From Chloroflexota bacterium (lineage in GTDB: Bacteria; Chloroflexota; Anaerolineae; Aggregatilineales; Phototrophicaceae): a DNA stretch of 64,000 nucleotides. The position numbers and the translations under genes were made by a program. The stretch spans positions 35,366-99,365 of the forward strand of contig JACAER010000013.1 of the NCBI GenBank assembly GCA_013388745.1, read 5' to 3'. Of this stretch, positions 58,075 to 64,000 are shown one piece after another; positions within the stretch are counted from its first letter, which is position 1; each line of letters opens with the position of its first letter. Under the pieces are notes generated by a model. That model was not told where the DNA came from, did no database searches, and was given only the letters and a program-made list of their open reading frames with translations.

Positions 58075-58112
58075 CCCTGAAATCGGGGAGGGACCGGGGG
58101 TGGGGTCACCCC
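58075..58112. repeat. GC-rich palindromic region between convergent genes
   Basis: CCCTCCC/GGGAGGG and GGGGGTG/CACCCCC arms occur in tandem. They resemble the intergenic palindrome family at 30.8 and 51.5 kb. No T-run. Confidence 0.45.
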
Positions 58113-58116
58113 CGCC

Positions 58117-59454
58117 TCACCCCGCGCGCCCCTCCCAGCGGAAGCGCCACGCGCAGCCCGGCGCATAAGTGAACGTCACCGTGAGTTCGCCCGTATACGT
58201 CGCCGCCGCCAGCGTCAGCCGCAGCGTATACGTCGCATCGCCCAGCGCCGCCGCGCCGATATAATCCACGCCCTCCGCCGTCATGATAAAGCGCAGATCG
58301 TTCCAGGCCACCTGTTGCAGCGTGCGCGTGTCATCAAAACGCAGCGTCAGCGGGAAGGCCGCCGATTCGGATGCCCCGCCGCAGGTGTCGCTCAGCAGCG
58401 CAGCGAAGTTCAGCCACAATTCCCCCTCTATAGCGGGCGCTGTGGGCGTTTCTCCCTCCTCCAGCGCGGCGATTTGCGCTTCAGTCAGCGTGGGCGGCAC
58501 AGTGACCGCCTCCGGCAGCAGACTCAACGGCGCATGGACTAAAATGTCCTGATCGTAAGGCTCCAGGGGCAGAAGCGCGCCCGCCGCGAGGCCCTCGGCG
58601 TTCAGCGGCACCCGCGCCTGTGTGCCCGCCGCCACAAACTGATAGGCGCCCTCGGCCTCTGCCAGCACTGAACCGCTCAGCAGCGTCAGCCGCAGTTCAT
58701 CGTCGGCTTGCAGCAGCAGCGTCGAATCCAGGCGCAGATTGACGGCGTTGACCGACAGCAGTGCCCGCCCAGAAAAAGCCGGCGTCTGCATCAGCAGCCC
58801 GCCGCATTCGCCGCTGCGCAGCGCCAGCGCCTGCATCGGCCCGTACTGCGGCACATTCGGATCGACCACGTTCAACGTCGCCACATCGCCTTCGACGTTC
58901 ACCAGCGTCGCCAGCACCCACCCGCTGGCCGCCGGCGCGTCGATCAGCAGCCAACTGCTGTCACTCAGCCGTCCGATGGCTGTCGCCGCCTGCGCGAGGC
59001 GCAGCGAACCGCGAATCTCGGCGTTTTCACGCGGCAGCGCGCGGATATTGGCCCCCGTGCGCGCGGTAATCGGCAGCGTCACGGGGGCGTCCGCCGCCCC
59101 CAGATTCGTCAGCGTAATGTCGCCATAGCCGATCAGCGTCACGTTCTCCTGCGGCGCGGCGTCGGCGAAATTGGCCTGCACGCGCAGCACAGCGATTCCC
59201 CCGTTGATCGTCAGCGCGCGCAGCGTATGCAAATCCGTCGTATCGCCCGCCTGCGCGAAGACCGCTTCCACGCCCGCTGTCGTTTCCGCGCTGATGTCGC
59301 CCGCGCCGTAGCACGCCATATTGCGCGACGTATCAGCGCACGCCGCACGCACCGCTTCAATAGCGAATACCGGGCAGTCCGCGCTCTGCGCCAGCACGCG
59401 CGCCGCCAAGAACACTACCGCCAGCGCGATCAACCCACTTTTCACAGCATTCAT
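58117..59454 (-). CDS. secreted protein with SH3b domain
   Basis: The 445-residue product has a signal peptide (about 1-22, ending ARVLAQS), a Cys-rich N-terminal part (CPVF ... CAD ... MACYG), then an SH3b-like domain (about 130-195: ARTGANIRALPRENAEIRGSLRLAQ ... SSWLLIDAPAASGWV). The rest is beta-rich with further Cys (ECGGLL, DTCGGAS, GCAWRFRW). The ATG at 59454 is used since the signal peptide begins there. It is divergent from the TIR membrane protein, which also has an SH3b domain. Function unknown. Confidence 0.75.
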   Translation of the reverse strand: MNAVKSGLIALAVVFLAARVLAQSADCPVFAIEAVRAACADTSRNMACYGAGDISAETTAGVEAVFAQAGDTTDLHTLRALTINGGIAVLRVQANFADAAPQENVTLIGYGDITLTNLGAADAPVTLPITARTGANIRALPRENAEIRGSLRLAQAATAIGRLSDSSWLLIDAPAASGWVLATLVNVEGDVATLNVVDPNVPQYGPMQALALRSGECGGLLMQTPAFSGRALLSVNAVNLRLDSTLLLQADDELRLTLLSGSVLAEAEGAYQFVAAGTQARVPLNAEGLAAGALLPLEPYDQDILVHAPLSLLPEAVTVPPTLTEAQIAALEEGETPTAPAIEGELWLNFAALLSDTCGGASESAAFPLTLRFDDTRTLQQVAWNDLRFIMTAEGVDYIGAAALGDATYTLRLTLAAATYTGELTVTFTYAPGCAWRFRWEGRAG

Positions 59455-59510
59455 AGGCTGACCCGAAGAATCCCTCTTTGGCCGTAGACCAATTTTACGG
59501 TATTTCGGCC

Positions 59511-59516
59511 TATAAT
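59511..59516 (+). promoter_or_regulatory. possible -10 of the TIR membrane-protein gene
   Basis: TATAAT occurs 36 bp before the ATG, in the divergent intergenic region. No -35 match at the right distance. Weak evidence. Confidence 0.35.
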
Positions 59517-59551
59517 AATAATTGGATTTTCCCCACACAGGCAGGCAGATT

Positions 59552-60760
59552 ATGGCCGACGTGTTCATCAGCTACCGGCGCAAAGAAAGCTCGCAGCTTG
59601 CCGACAATCTCGTCACCAAACTCAAGCAGCGGCGCATCAGCGTCTTCCTGGACACGCGCAACACCGACGGCGGCGGGCCGTTTCCGCCGCGCCTCTTGGC
59701 GGCTATCGAGCGTTCGCGCGTATTTGTCTGTCTGCTGGGCGCGACCACGCTGGAATCGGATTGGGTGCAAAAAGAGATCGAGCACGCGCACAAGCACAAA
59801 AAAGTGCTGATTCCGGTGTTTCAAGAAAGCTACCAGCGCCCGGCAGAGGCGCTGCCGGCGGTGGCGGCGCTGCTGCAAAACGACGGTGTGCATTTTATGG
59901 ATGTCAAAAACATCTATATCGACGACGCGATTGACGCGCTGGTCAAACTGATTCGTCCCTATCAACGCCCGCTGCGCCTTTACGCCGGTTTGCTGACACT
60001 GGCGCTGCTGGCGGCGGTGGTTATCGGCTTTTTCGTCTTGCGTCCCTTGTTCGGAGGCACGGATGCTGCCGTCACACCTACTGTCAGCCCCACGCCGACA
60101 TCCTCACCCAGCGCGACCGCCAGCCCGACGCCAGAAGTGAGTCCTACGGCGACGGTGGCGCCCTGCGCGCTGTGGGAGAATGGCGCGCAGGGCTATGTTA
60201 TTGGCGATGAGGCGACGCTGCGCCCGCAGCCCAGCAGCGAATCGACCTACATGGGTCTCGACGCGAACCTGCCATACGGCGCGCGCGTAGAAATTATCGG
60301 CGCAGTCTTTTTTGACGGCCAGCAGTGCTGGTGGTATGTCGTGCCCATCGGCACTGAACTCAGCGTTGCTATTGGCTGGATTGAGGAAGAACTGCTGAGC
60401 GACACCCTACCGGCCACGCCGACACCCGTGCGCAGTCCCGGCTTCACCGCTGATCCCGGCCAAGGTGGGCCCGATGCGCCCACCGACCTTTGCGGCGATC
60501 TCAACTGCGATCCGGGCGAGGAACAGACCTGCCCGCGTGACTGCCCCCTACCGCCGACGGCCTACGTACCGCCGGCACCTGTCTGCGGGAATTTGATCTG
60601 CGAGGCGGGCGAACCCAATAGCTGCCCGCGCGACTGTAGGATTGTGCCGACGCAAGAAGGCGCGCCGAGCGCCGCCGTCTGCGGCAATCTCAACTGTGAG
60701 GCCGGTGAAACGACAAGCTGCCCGCGCGACTGCCCGATCGCGCCGACAGGCAGTCCGTAA
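59552..60760 (+). CDS. TIR - membrane helix - SH3b - cysteine-repeat protein
   Basis: The 402-residue protein has a TIR domain (about 1-130): VFISYRRKE is box 1 and DWVQKE places a glutamate (E75) four residues after W71, as in NAD-cleaving TIRs. One membrane helix follows (about 144-166), then a Thr/Pro/Ser linker (about 167-205), an SH3b-like domain (about 207-285) and three Cys repeats (CGDLNCDPGEE ... CPRDC, CGNLICEAGE ..., CGNLNCEAGE ..., at about 313, 344, 376). TIR inside and Cys repeats outside is inferred from the helix. The architecture suggests a surface sensor. No TIR partner gene is adjacent. Confidence 0.92.
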   Translation: MADVFISYRRKESSQLADNLVTKLKQRRISVFLDTRNTDGGGPFPPRLLAAIERSRVFVCLLGATTLESDWVQKEIEHAHKHKKVLIPVFQESYQRPAEALPAVAALLQNDGVHFMDVKNIYIDDAIDALVKLIRPYQRPLRLYAGLLTLALLAAVVIGFFVLRPLFGGTDAAVTPTVSPTPTSSPSATASPTPEVSPTATVAPCALWENGAQGYVIGDEATLRPQPSSESTYMGLDANLPYGARVEIIGAVFFDGQQCWWYVVPIGTELSVAIGWIEEELLSDTLPATPTPVRSPGFTADPGQGGPDAPTDLCGDLNCDPGEEQTCPRDCPLPPTAYVPPAPVCGNLICEAGEPNSCPRDCRIVPTQEGAPSAAVCGNLNCEAGETTSCPRDCPIAPTGSP

Positions 60761-60763
60761 GCT

Positions 60764-61162
60764 TTAGGGGTTATGCTCGCACAGCCCGACCGTCACGCCG
60801 CCCGTCATGTGACTGGGCACATTCACAACTTTCAATTTGGGAAACGAAAGCACCAGCGGCGCCGGGGGCAAAATGCCCTGAGTCACGGCAGCGGGAATCG
60901 TCGTCGCTTCCAGATCATCCACCTCGATCATCAGCGTCACGGCGGACGCGCGCGGCATCGCGTTCAGTTCGATAATGCGTTCGCCAATGCCCAGCACCGC
61001 TTTGGTCACGTTGGCATCGGAAGGCGGGGTCATGCCGGTGAAGGGGTCGCTTGCCGGCGCAACAGCGCGCACCGGCAACTTCAAAAAATCACGCCAGAAG
61101 CGCAGCGCCTGCTGCATGTTATCAACGTCAATCGAGATCGTGTGGATACGCACGCCAGCCAT
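60764..61162 (-). CDS. VOC-family (glyoxalase-like) protein
   Basis: The 132-residue protein has the VOC fold: VRIHTISIDVDNMQQALRFWRDFLKLP, IIELNAMPRASAVTLMIEVDD and VNVPSHMTGGVTVGLCEHNP. Substrate not determinable. GGGGGC precedes the ATG. Convergent with the TIR membrane protein (three bases between stops). Confidence 0.85.
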   Translation of the reverse strand: MAGVRIHTISIDVDNMQQALRFWRDFLKLPVRAVAPASDPFTGMTPPSDANVTKAVLGIGERIIELNAMPRASAVTLMIEVDDLEATTIPAAVTQGILPPAPLVLSFPKLKVVNVPSHMTGGVTVGLCEHNP

Positions 61163-61260
61163 CGTTCGCCCCCTTGTTGCGCGTTAATGTTGATTCCCAT
61201 TATACGCCCAACCTCAGGAATTCGAGCGATGTTCGCCCGGCATAGAATTTTGCCCATGCG

Positions 61261-61380
61261 CTAGAGAGCAAAAATATCCTTGAGCCGCTCCGCGTTTTCC
61301 GGCGCGTTGGCGAAGTTCAGAAATTCTGGGGTGCTGATGCCCTGTTTTTGCGCCACCATCGTGCCCATCCTCGTCGTCAT
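61261..61380 (-). pseudogene. Uma2-family protein, N-terminal remnant
   Basis: The 39 codons MTTRMGTMVAQKQGISTPEF and NFANAPENAERLKDIF match the N-terminal segment of Uma2 proteins, including the (S/T)xxEFxxFxxxPENxxRL pattern seen in the intact gene at 9881. The frame ends in TAG and the nuclease core is gone. A MITE-like element begins 16 bp upstream. Confidence 0.55.
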
Positions 61381-61395
61381 ATCATTGAATGCCTT

Positions 61396-61485
61396 AGGAC
61401 TTACGCAGTTGAAGAGTGATCTGTGCTTGAACAAGGGGTTTAAGTTTAAACCCCTCGTTTTATGAACCCAACTGCGCAACTTTTA
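61396..61485. mobile_element. MITE-like element, about 90 bp
   Basis: The left end AGGACTTACGCAGTTG and the right end (read on the other strand) AAAGTTGCGCAGTTG are imperfect terminal inverted repeats. Between them is a perfect 10-bp-arm palindrome (AGGGGTTTAA / TTAAACCCCT). AGGACTTACGCA is a familiar end of small non-autonomous elements in cyanobacteria and Chloroflexota. No target-site duplication is evident. Confidence 0.6.
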
Positions 61486-61491
61486 TCCATG

Positions 61492-61902
61492 TTACCCTGA
61501 TTTCGGCAGTTGATACAATTCCAGCAGCACGCCGCCTGTGCTCTTGGGATGCACAAAAGCGTAGAGCGTGCCGTCCGGGCGCGTTTTAGCGCTGTCGTTA
61601 ATCAGTTCGATTCCCTTGCTTTTGAGTTCTTCGAGTTTTGCCGCCACATCGGGCACTTCCAGACAGATGTGATGCAGCCCGGCGCCTTTTTTCGCCAGAT
61701 ATTTGGCGACGCCGCTGTCTGGTGTGATCGGCGCGATCAATTCGATTTCGCCCTGATGCCCTTCCATCGGCAAAAAGGCGATTTCCACCGCCTCGCCGTC
61801 GTTGCGTTCGGTGTGTTGCAGCGGCAACCCCAGCGCGTCACGCCAGAACGTCAGCGCCGCGTTTACGTCTTCGACCACGATCGCGATATGGTTGATTTTC
61901 AT
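61492..61902 (-). CDS. mce: methylmalonyl-CoA epimerase
   Basis: The 136-residue VOC protein starts MKINHIAIVVEDVNAALTFWRD, with the metal ligand His in NHIAI, and has GLHHICLEVPDV and a C-terminal Glu in VLLELYQL, as in methylmalonyl-CoA epimerase. It interconverts the (S) and (R) forms of methylmalonyl-CoA for the mutase whose B12 subunit is at 28.2 kb. The ATG at 61902 has GAGG six bases upstream. Divergent from the acyl-CoA dehydrogenase gene. Confidence 0.9.
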   Translation of the reverse strand: MKINHIAIVVEDVNAALTFWRDALGLPLQHTERNDGEAVEIAFLPMEGHQGEIELIAPITPDSGVAKYLAKKGAGLHHICLEVPDVAAKLEELKSKGIELINDSAKTRPDGTLYAFVHPKSTGGVLLELYQLPKSG

Positions 61903-62081
61903 GGGTATCCTCAATATAACCTGTTCGATTTCCAGTCAAAGTCTATAGGCAATTGCATTGTCCCCGAAAGTGAAGAAAAGCATAGGCGCGAACTGTCTTT
62001 TTATACAAAAACCTGTCGCCGCGCGAAGCGGACACGTTATAATCTAATCCAAAGTAGATAACTGATGAGAGGAATACGGTT

Positions 62082-63275
62082 ATGGTGGCTATGGAACACA
62101 CCGGCGCAGCGCTCGTCCCCACGCTGACGCCGGAGCATCTGGAATTGCAAAAAGCCGTGCGCAGCTTCGCCCAAAAAGAGATCGCCGCGATTGCTACGGC
62201 CTTTGACGAAAGCGGCGAATTTCCGCTGGAAACGATCCGCAAAATGGGCGCGATGGGCTTGATGGGCATCGAAGTGCCGGAACAATACGGCGGCGCGGGC
62301 ATGGACACGCTGGCCTATGTGCTGACAATGATCGAAGTGGCGCGCGCCGACGCCAGCCACAGCACGATCGTCAGCGTCAACAATTCGCTCTACGGCCACG
62401 CGCTGATGAAGTTCGGCACGGAAGAACAAAAACAAAAATATCTGCGGCCTGTCGCCAGCGGCCAAAAAATCGGCGCTTACAGCCTCACCGAACCGATGTC
62501 TGGCAGCGACGCCGGCACGATGGCGAGCCGCGCGGTGCTCAACGAGGCCGGCACACACTACATCATCAATGGCCGCAAAAGCTGGGTCACCAGCGGCCCA
62601 GTGGCCGATTTTGTCATCCTTTTTACGATGACCGAGCCGGAGAAAAAACAAAAAGGCATCAGTGCCTTCATTGTGGAAGCCGGAACTCCGGGCTTTATTC
62701 GCGGCAAAAAAGAACCGAAACTCGGCATCCGTGCCAGCGCCACCAGCGAAATCGTCTATGATAACTATGCCTGCCCGGTAGAAAACATGCTGGGCAAACC
62801 GGGCGACGGCTTCCGAATCGCTATGACCGTGCTGGACGCCGGGCGCATCGGCATCGCGGCACAGGCGCTCGGTATCGCCGAAGCGGCTTACGAAGCGTCG
62901 GTAGAATATGCCAAAACACGCCAGGCGTTTGGCGCGCCGATCGGCCAATTTCAGATGATTCAGCAAAAAATCGCCGATATGAAAACGCGCATCGAAGCCA
63001 GCCGCCTGCTGATTTACAACGCGGTGCTGGCGAAGGAACGCAGCAACCACGACGGCAGTCGCTATACGCTGGAAGCCAGCATGGCGAAGCTGTTCGCCAG
63101 CGAAACCGCCATGTTCGTCACCGACGAGGCGGTGCAGATTCACGCCGGCATGGGCTACAGCAAAGAACTGCCTGTCGAACGTTATTATCGCGACGCGCGC
63201 ATCACGCGCATTTACGAAGGCACGAGCGAAGTGCAGCGCATGGTCATCGCCCGCAACGAACTCGGCCTGCGCTAA
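62082..63275 (+). CDS. acyl-CoA dehydrogenase
   Basis: The 397-residue flavoprotein has the family signatures GAYSLTEPMSGSDAGTM (FAD/substrate loop), WVTSG, and the catalytic glutamate in RIYEGTSEVQ near the C-terminus, with DEAVQIHAGMGYSKE just before. It resembles short-chain (butyryl-CoA) dehydrogenases. GAGG lies nine bases before the ATG. It is followed after 34 bp by the alcohol-dehydrogenase gene, with epimerase divergent, suggesting a short-chain or propionyl-CoA degradation cluster. Confidence 0.95.
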   Translation: MVAMEHTGAALVPTLTPEHLELQKAVRSFAQKEIAAIATAFDESGEFPLETIRKMGAMGLMGIEVPEQYGGAGMDTLAYVLTMIEVARADASHSTIVSVNNSLYGHALMKFGTEEQKQKYLRPVASGQKIGAYSLTEPMSGSDAGTMASRAVLNEAGTHYIINGRKSWVTSGPVADFVILFTMTEPEKKQKGISAFIVEAGTPGFIRGKKEPKLGIRASATSEIVYDNYACPVENMLGKPGDGFRIAMTVLDAGRIGIAAQALGIAEAAYEASVEYAKTRQAFGAPIGQFQMIQQKIADMKTRIEASRLLIYNAVLAKERSNHDGSRYTLEASMAKLFASETAMFVTDEAVQIHAGMGYSKELPVERYYRDARITRIYEGTSEVQRMVIARNELGLR

Positions 63276-63309
63276 ACGCTATCCGCTCATTGCTAAAGGC
63301 TGTTTTCAC

Positions 63310-64000
63310 ATGAGAGCATCGGTTTTTTACGAACATGGCCCGCGCCGCGTTATACAAGTGGCGCAGGATTTGCCGGTCCCCGAAGCGGGCGCAGGACAGG
63401 TACGCATCAACATTAAAGCCGCCGCGCTCAACCGCCTCGATCTGTGGGTGCGCGAGGGTTGGCCGGGACTCAAGCTCGCGATGCCGCACATCACCACCGC
63501 TGACGGCGCGGGCGTGGTGGATGCGGTCGGCGCGGGGGTCACACGCTTGGCGCCGGGCGATCGCGTGGGCATCAACCCGACGATTGTCGATGCAGACTGC
63601 ATCCTGGAATCCGGGCGCGAAGAAGACTGCAAGGACATTCATATTCTGGGCGAAAGCGTGCCCGGCGTCGCGGCGGAATACGTCGTTCTGCCCGCGCGCA
63701 ACCTGATCAAACTGCCCGATCATATTTCTTACGCGCAGGCGGCGGCGGCGGGGCTGGTGTTCGTCACCTCATGGTATTCGCTGATGGAGCGCGGCGGCTT
63801 GCAGGCGGGCGAGTCGGTGTTGATCGTGGGCGCGGGCGGCGGCGTCAACAGCGCCAGTATCCAGATCGCCCGGTTGGCAGGCGCGAAAGTCTATGTTGTC
63901 GGCAGCAACGCCGAAAAATGCCGCCGCGCCGAAGAACTGGGCGCCGATGTCACCATTAACCGCGAAAAAGATGAGGACTGGGCCAAAGCGCTCTACAAGC
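63310..64000 (+). CDS. zinc-type alcohol dehydrogenase / quinone oxidoreductase (partial, 5' end)
   Basis: The first 230 codons are visible; the gene runs off the right edge. It is an MDR-family protein: LNRLDLWVREGWPG, GAGVVDAVGAGVTRLAPGDRVGINP and the Rossmann VLIVGAGGGVNSASIQIARLAGAKVYVV near the edge. The structural-zinc region is reduced (GREEDCKDIH), so it may lack a full zinc site. It follows the acyl-CoA dehydrogenase. Substrate unknown. Confidence 0.88.
   Translation, partial: MRASVFYEHGPRRVIQVAQDLPVPEAGAGQVRINIKAAALNRLDLWVREGWPGLKLAMPHITTADGAGVVDAVGAGVTRLAPGDRVGINPTIVDADCILESGREEDCKDIHILGESVPGVAAEYVVLPARNLIKLPDHISYAQAAAAGLVFVTSWYSLMERGGLQAGESVLIVGAGGGVNSASIQIARLAGAKVYVVGSNAEKCRRAEELGADVTINREKDEDWAKALYK

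Overview
The window looks like a chromosome segment of a GC-rich Chloroflexota bacterium, probably of Anaerolineae type. No rRNA or tRNA gene is present to fix the taxonomy. The inference rests on the gene mix: a GH57 branching enzyme beside glgA/glgC, a DUF3417-type glucan phosphorylase, a MurF-alanine racemase fusion, a multi-GAF histidine kinase, Uma2-family proteins, an SSP411-type protein and methylmalonyl-CoA pathway pieces. Several start sites show an extended -10 promoter (TGnTAnAnT) with little or no -35.

1-12.9 kb: the 5' part of a PstS-like lipoprotein, tgt, the fused murF-alr gene, a SCO1-type copper chaperone, a receiver-only regulator, a TPR/lytic transglycosylase lipoprotein in one operon with zinc-ribbon and Uma2 genes, a TIR-FGE fusion, an ankyrin protein and a small membrane protein. 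13-23.7 kb: an SSP411-type protein, a GT-C membrane glycosyltransferase, a CrtI-like oxidoreductase, a HepT/MntA-type toxin-antitoxin pair in which both genes carry frameshifts, and a compact six-gene operon (SDR, NUDIX, SHOCT, methyltransferase, hydrolase, TfoX-C). 23.7-36 kb: a 1,400-residue four-GAF histidine kinase, the B12-binding mutase subunit with MeaB, PRPP synthetase, prolyl-tRNA synthetase and an HD/HD-GYP-LuxR regulator.

35.9-54.9 kb is a glycogen locus (glgP, a small CBM48 protein, glgC, glgA, GH57 branching enzyme). It is split by a lower-GC island at about 39.1-49.9 kb. The island carries stress and envelope genes (CsbD, a decayed Dps, YggT-like, LemA-like, DUF5661, CorA-like, YtxH, GlsB), a NarL-type two-component pair, a graveyard of three transposon/recombinase remnants, a histidine phosphatase and a fluoride-resistance unit. 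That unit has a consensus promoter, a fluoride riboswitch overlapping an intrinsic terminator, FluC/CrcB, and a DUF190 protein fused to four CBS domains. glgA has an in-frame stop at codon 122.

55-64 kb: two PAS/receiver signalling genes facing a second receiver gene plus a NERD-like membrane protein, a secreted SH3b protein, a TIR-TM-SH3b protein ending in three cysteine repeats, two VOC proteins (one a methylmalonyl-CoA epimerase), a Uma2 remnant beside a MITE-like element, an acyl-CoA dehydrogenase and the start of a zinc-type alcohol dehydrogenase. No CRISPR array, prophage or intact insertion sequence was found.
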